Positions 18,654-28,375 of a DNA stretch of 59,557 bases are shown here, piece after piece (within the stretch, counting starts at the first letter, position 1; each line of letters opens with the position of its first letter). Source of the stretch: an uncultured Acidiferrobacteraceae bacterium. Its GTDB lineage: Bacteria > Pseudomonadota > Gammaproteobacteria > Acidiferrobacterales > SZUA-150. The stretch spans positions 1-59,557 of the forward strand of contig CAJVXY010000018.1 of NCBI GenBank assembly GCA_913009895.1, read 5' to 3'. Made by a program: the position numbers and the translations under genes. Under the pieces are notes generated by a model. That model searched no databases. It was given only the letters and a program-made list of their open reading frames with translations, and was not told the origin of the DNA.

Positions 18654-19313
18654 TTAGTTTGAAATCTCCTTGAAATGGGTTTCAAGTTCTAAAATGCCTT
18701 CAAACAATACCGAAAGCCGTACATAACCAGGTAGTTTCACTGTTTTGAGTTCAACGGCCTGGGGGTATAACTTCTCAAGCATCAGTTTGTCTGACGGATA
18801 ATCAATGGCGATGCTGACTTTCATGGGAAAATAACCATCCAGAAATTTTTTCATATACGGCCCGCCTGTCCAGATGTAATTTCCCGAGTGGCCATTTTTT
18901 TTGAATGACAGGGTTTCGCTAGTAATACATACCACTGCATTTTTTTTAACTTCTTGCAATTGCACCGTGGCGCCTTCTATCCAGACGCGGCCAATATTTT
19001 CACTCCTGCTAATGTTAAGATTTCTAACGTAACCTTTTCTGAAAACAATCTCCATGGCGGATACTGTCTGGAGATTGGAATGACATTGTTTATTACCTAT
19101 CCAGCCACTTTTCATGGATTCAGCAGTGATTGAAATGTGAGTTGTATGATGGTGTGGAGTTTCCTTGAGCGGGCGGGTAATGAACTCCAGCTCGCCCTCG
19201 TTTATATCCAGAAATTCGAATTCAGTAGAATTACTTAACGGTGAGAATAAAAAAACAAAGAGGCTTGTTATTAGCCAAATGACGGCGGGAATAACTTTTA
19301 TTTTTACCTTCAA
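18654..19313 (-). CDS. Uncharacterised secreted or lipid-free periplasmic protein
   Basis: A 219-residue protein with an N-terminal hydrophobic signal (residues ~8-27, possible cleavage near FSPLSNS-TE) and a beta-rich remainder. Two cysteines in the mature part (in GNKQCHSN and VVCITS) could form a disulfide in the periplasm. No family recognised. It lies between aspC and the pseudopilin gene on the same strand with modest gaps, so co-expression is possible but not shown. Confidence 0.7.
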   Translation of the reverse strand: MKVKIKVIPAVIWLITSLFVFLFSPLSNSTEFEFLDINEGELEFITRPLKETPHHHTTHISITAESMKSGWIGNKQCHSNLQTVSAMEIVFRKGYVRNLNISRSENIGRVWIEGATVQLQEVKKNAVVCITSETLSFKKNGHSGNYIWTGGPYMKKFLDGYFPMKVSIAIDYPSDKLMLEKLYPQAVELKTVKLPGYVRLSVLFEGILELETHFKEISN

Positions 19314-19349
19314 GGTTTGCCAGGTTTTAAAGTTTGGGTGAGCATAATA

Positions 19350-20543
19350 TCAGGCGCTTCCAAGAACGGCTTGTATTCTGTCAATCGCCTCATTTAGCGT
19401 GTCCAGATCTGTGGCGTAAGAAATGCGCATATAACCTTCGGCACCAAAAGCAGAACCCGGCACCATGGCAACACCTGCCTTTTCAAGTAAAAACTCCGCC
19501 ATTTCAATATCGTTTTTAGCCTCGCTACAATCGCTTATGGCATCGGCAAAATTTGGAAATAAATAAAAAGCACCGACCGCTGGCAGGCATTGTACGCCTT
19601 TTATCTGGTTCACCCGCTCAATCAGGTGATCGTGTCGTTGATGGAAGGCCGTAAGCATGGGCTGGATGCATGATTGATCGCCATTCAATGCTTCAACTGC
19701 CGCAGCCTGGGCAATAGAGCAGGGGTTGGAGGTACTTTGTGACTGAATTTTTTTCATTGCCGCTATGAGATTAGCAGGACCGCCAGCATAACCGATGCGC
19801 CAACCCGTCATGGCATAAGCCTTGGATACCCCATTGAGCACGATAGTGCGTTCATAGAGCTCAGGACAAACATTGACAATATTTGTAAATGGTTCGTCGG
19901 CCCAGAGAATGTGTTCGTACATATCATCCGTTGCGATCAGAATATCCGGATGCGACATGAGCACAGCAGCCAGTGCCTTTAGTTCATTTTTGGTGTAAAT
20001 ATTTCCAGTTGGATTGGAAGGACTGTTAATAACAAATAGTCGGGTCCGTTTTGTAATACTGTTTTCAAGTTGATCCGCGGTGATTTTAAATGATTGTGCG
20101 ATGCCTGCCTGTAGAATTACTGGCTCGCCCTGGGCCAGCAAAACCATATCCGGATATGAAACCCAGTAGGGGGCGGGAATGATGACTTCATCGCCAGCAT
20201 TTAATAACGCCTGGGCAAGATTATAAAAGCTGTGTTTGCCGCCCGCAGAAACCAGGATTTGCGCTAGCGAATACTGGAGTTGGTTATCGCGTTTGAATTT
20301 GTCTATTACGGCTTGTTTTAGTTCGGGCGTACCGTCAACTGCCGTATAACCAGTCTTGCCTTGTTTGATCGCCTCGATAGCGGCTGCCTTGATATGTTCC
20401 GGGGTATCAAAATCAGGCTCACCGGCACCCAGCCCGATAATGTCCTTGCCAGCAGCTTTTAATTCCTGTGCCTTACTGGAGACTGCCAGCGTAGCGGAGG
20501 GTTTGACCCGTTGTACCCGGTCGGCCAGGGTAATTGATTTCAA
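19350..20543 (-). CDS. aspC: Class I aspartate aminotransferase
   Basis: A 397-residue PLP enzyme of the 1b subgroup (Thermus/Rhizobium type). The PLP lysine is in NGVSKAYAMTGWRIGY (about residue 238) and the substrate Arg near the C-terminus in AEGYMRISYAT. It interconverts aspartate/2-oxoglutarate and oxaloacetate/glutamate; some members also use prephenate. Divergent from uvrB with 86 bases between. The name aspC is by function; some genomes call this type aatA. Confidence 0.92.
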   Translation of the reverse strand: MKSITLADRVQRVKPSATLAVSSKAQELKAAGKDIIGLGAGEPDFDTPEHIKAAAIEAIKQGKTGYTAVDGTPELKQAVIDKFKRDNQLQYSLAQILVSAGGKHSFYNLAQALLNAGDEVIIPAPYWVSYPDMVLLAQGEPVILQAGIAQSFKITADQLENSITKRTRLFVINSPSNPTGNIYTKNELKALAAVLMSHPDILIATDDMYEHILWADEPFTNIVNVCPELYERTIVLNGVSKAYAMTGWRIGYAGGPANLIAAMKKIQSQSTSNPCSIAQAAAVEALNGDQSCIQPMLTAFHQRHDHLIERVNQIKGVQCLPAVGAFYLFPNFADAISDCSEAKNDIEMAEFLLEKAGVAMVPGSAFGAEGYMRISYATDLDTLNEAIDRIQAVLGSA

Positions 20544-20629
20544 AGTAATTCCTTCTTGCGCTTACTCAGTTAAAACAGTAAAAGTTCTTTGCCCGGTACT
20601 ATACCGCCACAAGTCATGAAAACGAAACC

Positions 20630-22666
20630 ATGAAAACACGAAGCTTCAAATTAAATAGCCTATTTAAACCCGCTGGTGATCAACCTGCGGCAATTGCGGG
20701 ATTAATCAACGGGATAGAACATCACTCAAAGTTTCAAACACTGTTGGGGGTAACCGGATCCGGCAAGACATTCACGATCGCCAATGTTATTGCCCACGTG
20801 CAATCTCCAACCCTGGTGATGGCGCCAAACAAGACCCTGGCTGCCCAGTTATATGCCGAGTTTCGTGATTTTTTCCCGGAGAATGCCGTTGAATACTTTG
20901 TTTCCTATTACGATTACTACCAGCCTGAAGCCTATGTGCCTTCGTCAGACACGTTTATAGAAAAAGACGCCTCAATCAATGAGCACATTGAGCAAATGCG
21001 CCTGTCTGCGACCAAATCCATACTTGAGCGGGAGGACACAATAATTGTTGCGACCGTAAGTGCAATCTACGGCCTCGGTGACCCATCGGCCTATCTGAAA
21101 ATGATCCTGCTGTTGCGACAGGGCAGCACAATGGATCAGCGCGCTATTCTGAAAAGACTGGCAGAATTGCAATACACGCGTAACGACATAGAGCTACACC
21201 GGGGCACATTCAGGGTCCGGGGTGACGTGATTGATATTTTCCCGGCAGAGTCTGATCGACTGGCTATTCGGGTTGAATTATTCGGTGATGAGATCGAGGC
21301 CATATCGGAATTTGATCCGTTAACAGGTGAGCTAAGTGAAAAATTAGCGCGGGCAACAATTTTCCCGAAATCACACTATGTCACGCCAAAAGAAAAAGTA
21401 TTACATGCGGTTGAGCTAATCCGGGATGAATTAAAACCACGCCTGGCGCAGTTAAGGGAGATTGATAAACTGGTTGAAGCGCAACGCCTGGAACAACGAA
21501 CTAATTTTGATATGGAAATGATGCAGGAACTTGGTTATTGCCAGGGCATTGAAAACTACTCTCGTTATCTTTCCGGGCGTGATGCTGGCCAACCACCACC
21601 AACCTTGATCGATTATTTACCAAAAAATGCCTTACTCGTTATTGATGAGAGCCATGTGACTGTTTCCCAAACCGGTGCTATGTATAAAGGGGATCGCTCA
21701 CGTAAAGAAACACTGGTTGAGTACGGGTTTCGCCTGCCTTCTGCCCTGGATAACCGGCCGTTACGGTTTGATGAGTTCGAAAAAATGATGCCTAACACTA
21801 TTTTCGTATCGGCCACCCCGGGTAATTACGAGATTGAGCACAGTGACGCCATCATTGACCAGGTGGTCAGGCCCACAGGCCTGATTGATCCGACTGTGGA
21901 AATTCGCCCCGTGGGCACACAGGTGGATGACCTGTTATCCGAAATTAAAAAAAGAGTGGCCAAACAGGAACGGGTGCTGGTCACAACCCTGACGAAACGT
22001 ATGTCTGAGGATTTAACGGAATATCTATCAGACCATGGCGTACTGGTACGATATTTGCATTCAGATATTGAAACGGTGGAGCGGGTCGAGATATTGCGCG
22101 ATTTACGGGCCGGTGTATTTGACGTACTCGTAGGTATCAACCTGCTCAGAGAAGGGCTTGATATCCCGGAAGTTTCGCTGGTTGCAATACTGGATGCTGA
22201 TAAGGAAGGTTTTTTACGCTCCTCTCGATCATTGATACAGACGATTGGTCGAGCTGCCCGAAATCTCAATGGCAGGGCAATACTTTATGCCGACAGAATC
22301 ACCCGCTCAATGCAGGTCGCCCTGGATGAAACGGATCGACGCCGGGAAAAACAGGTTGCCTATAACAAGGAGCACAACATCAAACCTGAGGGTATTAAAA
22401 AAGCGGTTAAGGACATCATAGACGGAACTGCCCTGGGACGAATGACGCTTAAAAAAGGCAAAGGTAAAAGCAAAAAAGGATTGGCAGCTATTGCTGAAGT
22501 CCCTGAGGATTACAAGGTAATGGCACCTGAAAAGTTGACTAAACTCATGGCGAAACTGGAAAAACAGATGTTTGAACATGCGAAAAACCTTGAATTCGAG
22601 CAGGCGGCGGCCACCCGGGACCAAATCACGGATATTGAGGCTGAAATTTTTGGAATAAGACGATAA
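20630..22666 (+). CDS. uvrB: Excinuclease ABC subunit B
   Basis: A 678-residue DNA-damage verification helicase. Walker [10 protein letters not shown] at about residue 42, the beta-hairpin region [21 protein letters not shown], motif II DESH, motif [11 protein letters not shown], and a C-terminal UVR domain (residues ~630-665) that contacts UvrC. Full length and intact. Between aspC (divergent) and the PstS-like gene. Confidence 0.98.
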   Translation: MKTRSFKLNSLFKPAGDQPAAIAGLINGIEHHSKFQTLLGVTGSGKTFTIANVIAHVQSPTLVMAPNKTLAAQLYAEFRDFFPENAVEYFVSYYDYYQPEAYVPSSDTFIEKDASINEHIEQMRLSATKSILEREDTIIVATVSAIYGLGDPSAYLKMILLLRQGSTMDQRAILKRLAELQYTRNDIELHRGTFRVRGDVIDIFPAESDRLAIRVELFGDEIEAISEFDPLTGELSEKLARATIFPKSHYVTPKEKVLHAVELIRDELKPRLAQLREIDKLVEAQRLEQRTNFDMEMMQELGYCQGIENYSRYLSGRDAGQPPPTLIDYLPKNALLVIDESHVTVSQTGAMYKGDRSRKETLVEYGFRLPSALDNRPLRFDEFEKMMPNTIFVSATPGNYEIEHSDAIIDQVVRPTGLIDPTVEIRPVGTQVDDLLSEIKKRVAKQERVLVTTLTKRMSEDLTEYLSDHGVLVRYLHSDIETVERVEILRDLRAGVFDVLVGINLLREGLDIPEVSLVAILDADKEGFLRSSRSLIQTIGRAARNLNGRAILYADRITRSMQVALDETDRRREKQVAYNKEHNIKPEGIKKAVKDIIDGTALGRMTLKKGKGKSKKGLAAIAEVPEDYKVMAPEKLTKLMAKLEKQMFEHAKNLEFEQAAATRDQITDIEAEIFGIRR

Positions 22667-22833
22667 TTATCCCTATTAAATAGAGGCTTTTAATGTTAAA
22701 CATAAGCGCGCACAATGTCGGCCGCATCAGGTTCAGACATAATAAAAACAGTACATTAACGCACGTATCTCAATTCTGGTTGCTATAATTTGTAGTGAAT
22801 CACGGTTACTAAAACTTGCGGAGTATTAAGGCT

Positions 22834-23736
22834 ATGCGCATCATCACATTTTTTACGGTTTTCATGCTGATGTTTTTATCATCAGAAATGGTCACGGCAG
22901 CCACCAAAACCCTTACCTGGGCCGGTTGTGGCATATCAAAAAAGGCATTCATGAAGGAGTTGTCGATTGCCTTCGAAAAAAAGACAGGCGTTAAAATCCT
23001 TCTCAAGGGCGGGGGCGCCACTCGGGGTATTCGCGAGGTTGCCAGTCGCAAACGCGATCTGGGCGGCTCCTGTCGTTATACCCTGGAAAACCCAAAAACA
23101 CTGACCACCGATCCCAGGGAACGACGGGTCAAAATGGACCCGGTAGCCTGGGATGCCTTAGTGGTACTGGTCCATAAATCCAATCCGGTTAATGACATAT
23201 CAATGGAAAATATAAGGAAGGTATTTACAGGCAAAATCACAAACTGGAAACAATTAGGCGGTAACAATGCGCCAATCCAGTTATTTTACCGCAAGGGCAA
23301 GGTTTCGGGTGTTGGCCGGACAATTAGAGAGCTGATTTTTGCCAATTATGGACAGGAATTTACTAAAAATGCAACGGTTGTAAAATCATCCGGCCCTTTG
23401 GAAAAGGGTATACAGGGTAATGCAGTTAATGGTTTCGGTATTTCTGGAATCAGTAGCGCCAGAAAAAGAAAAGTTAAGATCCTGAGCATTGAGGGCAAAA
23501 AACCCACCTACGATAATATTAAAAATGGCGCTTATATACTTTATCGCCCGCTATTTCTTGTGACCCACCTGCAGAACAAAGACCCGGATGTGCGTGCATT
23601 TTCAAATTTTGTACACAGCGAAGAAGCGCAAAAAATCCTGCGTAAGGCTGGAACTGTGCCCTACGGTGATGCCATTGGTCTTTGGCTTAAATACCTTAAC
23701 CAGGTAGAAAAGGCTCAGGAAGCAGGACTTCGTTAA
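22834..23736 (+). CDS. PstS-like phosphate/anion-binding periplasmic protein
   Basis: A 300-residue substrate-binding protein with a signal peptide (residues 1-23, cleavage near VTAA-TK). It has a PstS-like fold, with DALVVLVHKSNPV, ISMENIRKVFTGKITNWKQLGG and a final helix containing SEEAQKILRKAG. I chose the ATG at 22834, which has GGAG 10 bases upstream; a TTG at 22816 is less likely. No transporter genes are adjacent, so it may be an orphan binding or sensor protein, and the ligand cannot be read from sequence. Confidence 0.85.
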   Translation: MRIITFFTVFMLMFLSSEMVTAATKTLTWAGCGISKKAFMKELSIAFEKKTGVKILLKGGGATRGIREVASRKRDLGGSCRYTLENPKTLTTDPRERRVKMDPVAWDALVVLVHKSNPVNDISMENIRKVFTGKITNWKQLGGNNAPIQLFYRKGKVSGVGRTIRELIFANYGQEFTKNATVVKSSGPLEKGIQGNAVNGFGISGISSARKRKVKILSIEGKKPTYDNIKNGAYILYRPLFLVTHLQNKDPDVRAFSNFVHSEEAQKILRKAGTVPYGDAIGLWLKYLNQVEKAQEAGLR

Positions 23737-23826
23737 CCAGACCTGGGCGTAAAATAAGCAAAGATTATACAAGATCAATATCTTGTAGGTTGCAAGTGAC
23801 TTGTGTTACTTTGCGCGCCTGCCCGA

Positions 23827-23903
23827 AGGCGCGTAGCTCAGTTGGTTAGAGCACCACCTTGACATGGTGGGGGTCGTTGGTTCGAATCCAATCGTGCCTA
23901 CCA
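23827..23903 (+). tRNA. tRNA-Val(GAC)
   Basis: A 77-base cloverleaf. Acceptor AGGCGCG pairs with CGTGCCT (one G-T), D-arm AGCTCAGTTGGTTAGAG, anticodon GAC in loop TTGACAT between CCACC and GGTGG, T-loop TTCGAAT, encoded CCA. Closely like the E. coli valV/valW type. Confidence 0.97.
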
Positions 23904-23911
23904 AATACCAC

Positions 23912-23952
23912 ACGGTGAAGCTGCCGGTAGCCAGGCGCTTCACCGTTTTTTT
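23912..23952 (+). terminator. Rho-independent terminator after tRNA-Val
   Basis: A 10-base stem (23912-23921, ACGGTGAAGC, with 23937-23946) and a 15-base loop are followed by a T-run. It ends the tRNA transcript before thrS. Confidence 0.8.
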
Positions 23953-24014
23953 GTTTTAGTTATTAACCCGCATGCGGCCTTTGGTAGGGGTCGCCACTGC
24001 AAAAGGGTCATTTT

Positions 24015-25931
24015 ATGCCGGTTGTTACTTTACCTGATGGTTCGAAACGTGAATATGCGCAGTCATTGACGGTGGCCGATATTGCGTTGGATATTGGCCC
24101 AGGCCTGGCCAAGGCAACCCTGGCAGGCAAAATCAACGGAATCGTGGCAGATGCCAGCACCCTGATTGATCAGGACGTGGAACTGGCAATTATCACTGAT
24201 CGGGATGAGGCTGGCCTCGAGGTGATTCGTCATTCCTGCGCCCACCTGTTGGCCCAGGCCGTGAAAGATTTATATCCCGATGCCCAGGTGACCATTGGCC
24301 CAGTGATAGCAGACGGGTTTTACTACGACTTCTCATTTAAGCGGGGATTTACCGAAGAGGACCTGGTTAAAATTGAGAAAAAAATGGCAGAATTTGCCAA
24401 GCAGGATTTCAAGGTGACGCGCAAAGAGTCTACGAGAGATGATGCCGTAAAATTTTTCAAGGGAATTGGCGAAGTTTACAAGGCAGAAATCATCGAATCT
24501 ATCCCGGTGGATGAAATCCTGTCTCTTTACAGCCAGGGTGAATTTACGGATCTCTGTCGTGGCCCTCATGTCCCCAGTACCGGCAAGCTAAAGGCCTTTA
24601 AGTTGATGAAGGTTGCTGGTGCCTACTGGCGGGGTGACTCAAACAATGAGATGTTACAGCGAATTTACGGCACCGCCTGGGCCAATAAAAAAGACCTCAA
24701 GGCGTATTTGTTTCGCATAGAAGAGGCAGAAAAAAGAGATCATCGTAAGATTGCTAAAAAACTGGATCTGTTCCATACCCAGGAAGAGGCGCCAGGCATG
24801 GTTTTTTGGCATGCCAAGGGCTGGACCATTTACCAGGAAATTGTCGGTTATATCCGTAAGACGATTGCCGCCGCGGGTTACCATGAAGTACACACGCCCA
24901 TGATTGTGGATCGCAGTTTGTGGGAAAAATCAGGTCATGCAGATAAATTTGGCGATGATATGTTCGCGGTCCATGCTGAAAACAGGGAATACGCAGTCAA
25001 GCCCATGAATTGCCCCTGCCATATTCAAATCTATAACCAGGGCTTGAAGAGTTATCGTGATCTGCCCCTGAGAATGGCTGAATTTGGGTCGTGCCACCGG
25101 AATGAGCCATCAGGCACCTTACACGGCCTGATGCGGTTACGAAGTTTTGTCCAGGATGATGCCCATATATTTTGCACCGAAGCACAGGTCCAGGACGAAG
25201 TGTCGTCATTTATCGATCTATTGTTCAGAGTTTACAAGGATTTCGGATTCAATGATGTCCTGGTCAAGTTGTCCACGCGACCGTCACCGGAACACCGGGT
25301 GGGTTCAGATGAAGAATGGGATAAGGCGGAACAGGCCCTTGAACAGTCTCTAAACACCAAATCCCTGGATTGGACGCTGCAACCCGGTGAGGGGGCATTT
25401 TATGGCCCCAAGATCGAATTTTCACTAAAAGATTGTCTTGGCAGGGTGTGGCAATGCGGCACCATCCAGGTAGATTTCTCCATGCCCGCCCGTTTGGACG
25501 CAAGTTATGTCGCTGAAGATGGTAGTCGTCATGTGCCGGTCATGCTGCACCGGGCAATTCTAGGCTCGTTGGAGCGTTTTATTGGCATTTTGATTGAGGA
25601 ACATGCAGGTTCATTACCGCTGTGGCTGGCGCCAATTCAGGCGGTAATCCTGACAATTACCGACGAACAGCAGGAATATGCAAAAAAAGTTGAAAAAATA
25701 CTGAAAAAACAAGGCATCAGGGTCGAATCGGACTTGAGAAACGAGAAAATCGGCTTTAAAATCCGCGAGCACACACTCCAGCGTGTTCCGTATCAACTTG
25801 TCATCGGAAAACGGGAGCAGGAAGAAAATACAGTTGCCGTGCGCACGCGCAAGGGTGAGGATCAGGGGGCGATTGACCCGGAGTCTTTGGCTGAAAAGCT
25901 CATCCAGGAAATCGCGAGCCATGGCGTTTAA
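24015..25931 (+). CDS. thrS: Threonyl-tRNA synthetase
   Basis: A 638-residue class II synthetase. TGS domain (1-60), editing domain with [12 protein letters not shown] and the [10 protein letters not shown] zinc-like motif, catalytic core with motif 2 [17 protein letters not shown] and the zinc ligand in MNCPCH, and a C-terminal anticodon-binding domain. It heads the thrS-infC-rpmI-rplT-pheST-ihfA run. No leader structure like the E. coli thrS operator could be recognised in the ~60 bases before the ATG. Confidence 0.98.
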   Translation: MPVVTLPDGSKREYAQSLTVADIALDIGPGLAKATLAGKINGIVADASTLIDQDVELAIITDRDEAGLEVIRHSCAHLLAQAVKDLYPDAQVTIGPVIADGFYYDFSFKRGFTEEDLVKIEKKMAEFAKQDFKVTRKESTRDDAVKFFKGIGEVYKAEIIESIPVDEILSLYSQGEFTDLCRGPHVPSTGKLKAFKLMKVAGAYWRGDSNNEMLQRIYGTAWANKKDLKAYLFRIEEAEKRDHRKIAKKLDLFHTQEEAPGMVFWHAKGWTIYQEIVGYIRKTIAAAGYHEVHTPMIVDRSLWEKSGHADKFGDDMFAVHAENREYAVKPMNCPCHIQIYNQGLKSYRDLPLRMAEFGSCHRNEPSGTLHGLMRLRSFVQDDAHIFCTEAQVQDEVSSFIDLLFRVYKDFGFNDVLVKLSTRPSPEHRVGSDEEWDKAEQALEQSLNTKSLDWTLQPGEGAFYGPKIEFSLKDCLGRVWQCGTIQVDFSMPARLDASYVAEDGSRHVPVMLHRAILGSLERFIGILIEEHAGSLPLWLAPIQAVILTITDEQQEYAKKVEKILKKQGIRVESDLRNEKIGFKIREHTLQRVPYQLVIGKREQEENTVAVRTRKGEDQGAIDPESLAEKLIQEIASHGV

Positions 25932-25952
25932 TTATTTAAGAGGACTGAAACT

Positions 25953-26582
25953 ATAGCTTCAAAAAAAGAGACACGTCTAAACGAGTTAATCACGGCAACA
26001 GAGATACGCCTGATTGATGAGAAAGGCGCACAAGCAGGTATTGTTAGCGCAGTAGATGCACTGGAAAGGGCGGGCGAAGTTGGCCTGGATCTTGTTGAAA
26101 TTTCACCCAATGCCGAACCACCTGTTTGCAGGATTATGGATTTTGGCAAGTATTTGTACGAGGCAAATAAGCAGAAACATGCTGCCAAGAAGAAACAGAA
26201 ACAGATTCATATTAAGGAGATCAAGTTTCGACCCGGCACGGATGTGGGTGATTACAATATAAAACTGCGAAATCTGATCAAGTTTCTGAAAAACGGAGAC
26301 AAGACCAAGGTAACCATGCGTTTTCGCGGTCGCGAAATGGCGCACCAGGAGATTGGGCTTGAACTGTTGAAACGTATTCAGGCCGATCTTGAGCCATATG
26401 GATTAGTGGAACAGTTTCCCAAGATGGAAGGTCGGCAAATGGTCATGGTATTGCAACCGGCCATTGACAGTAAAAAGCAAAGTGTCGAGGGTAAGAAGGC
26501 TACCCAGAAAGAAGACGAAGAAAATGAATTAAAGAATTCTGATAACCAGGAACCTGATAACCAGGAACCAAGTACGGAGTAA
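25953..26582 (+). CDS. infC: Translation initiation factor IF-3 (AUA start)
   Basis: A 209-residue IF-3. The N-terminal domain begins with [20 protein letters not shown], has the [19 protein letters not shown] stretch, and the linker and C-domain ([16 protein letters not shown], then [14 protein letters not shown]) follow. The only start that keeps the whole N-domain is ATA at 25953, with AAGAGGA at 25938-25944 eight bases upstream. Rare start codons here allow IF-3 to repress its own translation, as with AUU in E. coli. An acidic, Gln/Asn-rich tail of about 35 residues extends the C-terminus. An internal ATG at 26136 would remove the whole N-domain. Confidence 0.93.
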   Translation: MASKKETRLNELITATEIRLIDEKGAQAGIVSAVDALERAGEVGLDLVEISPNAEPPVCRIMDFGKYLYEANKQKHAAKKKQKQIHIKEIKFRPGTDVGDYNIKLRNLIKFLKNGDKTKVTMRFRGREMAHQEIGLELLKRIQADLEPYGLVEQFPKMEGRQMVMVLQPAIDSKKQSVEGKKATQKEDEENELKNSDNQEPDNQEPSTE

Positions 26583-26585
26583 GTT

Positions 26586-26783
26586 ATGCCAAAGTTAAAA
26601 ACTAACCGCGGTGCCGCAAAACGTTTTCGTCGAACTGGCGGTGGCGGTTTTAAATGCAGTCATTCGCATTTGCGACACATCCTGACAAAAAAAGGCACGA
26701 AGCGTAAACGTCATTTACGTTCGGGCGACATGATAGATAAAGCTGACGTGTCAATGGTACGTCGCTTGCTACCGTACGCATAA
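26586..26783 (+). CDS. rpmI: 50S ribosomal protein L35
   Basis: A 65-residue basic protein with the family pattern [18 protein letters not shown] at its start and [15 protein letters not shown] in the middle. ATG 3 bases after the infC stop, with rplT 13 bases downstream. In E. coli the rpmI-rplT mRNA is repressed by L20; no matching pseudoknot was identified here. Confidence 0.98.
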   Translation: MPKLKTNRGAAKRFRRTGGGGFKCSHSHLRHILTKKGTKRKRHLRSGDMIDKADVSMVRRLLPYA

Positions 26784-26796
26784 GAGGAGTTATAAA

Positions 26797-27156
26797 ATGC
26801 CAAGAGTAAAAAGAGGCGTAGTAGCCCACGCAAGACACAAAAAAGTGCTTGAAAGAGCAAAAGGTTATCGTGGTGCGCGTAGTCGAATTTATCGTGTTGC
26901 CAAACAGGCAGTTGATAAGGCAGGCCAGTATGCCTATCGTGATCGTCGGCAGCGTAAGCGCCAGTTTCGGGCGCTGTGGATTATTCGTATCAATGCCGCC
27001 GCCAGGGAAGCAGGGCTCAGTTATAGCCGGCTAATGAATGGTCTGAAAATTTCATCTATTGAGGTTGACCGAAAAGTTTTGGCCGATCTTGCGGTGCATG
27101 ACAAACCGGCTTTTGCTGCAATAGCAGAACAGGCCAAAGCCGCACTCGCAAATTAA
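26797..27156 (+). CDS. rplT: 50S ribosomal protein L20
   Basis: A 119-residue protein essential for early 50S assembly. It has [17 protein letters not shown] at the start, the long basic helix [17 protein letters not shown], and [23 protein letters not shown] precedes the ATG. A terminator follows before pheS. Confidence 0.98.
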   Translation: MPRVKRGVVAHARHKKVLERAKGYRGARSRIYRVAKQAVDKAGQYAYRDRRQRKRQFRALWIIRINAAAREAGLSYSRLMNGLKISSIEVDRKVLADLAVHDKPAFAAIAEQAKAALAN

Positions 27157-27218
27157 GTTTACTATCTACAACCGTAATTGATGGCGGTGCGTAGTATCAA
27201 TCAGAGTAGTATCCTGAA

Positions 27219-27252
27219 ACGGGAAGGGCGTGGTGCCTTTCCCGTTTTTTGC
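27219..27252 (+). terminator. Rho-independent terminator or attenuator between rplT and pheS
   Basis: Stem ACGGGAAGGGC (27219-27229) pairs with GCCTTTCCCGT (27235-27245) with minor imperfection, followed by TTTTT. It may only partly terminate and so set pheST level. I looked for a Phe-rich leader peptide before it, as in E. coli pheM, and saw none. Confidence 0.75.
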
Positions 27253-27286
27253 TTAAGACTCCAGTAAAAATTATAGCGTTAAATAA

Positions 27287-28345
<1,059 letters not shown>

Positions 28346-28375
28346 AATTATTATTTACATAGTGAAATCCAGGTT

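Noticed and set aside
21826..22269. A 147-codon frame on the minus strand inside uvrB
   Set aside because: Serine/arginine-rich shadow of the uvrB helicase region; no domain is recognisable.
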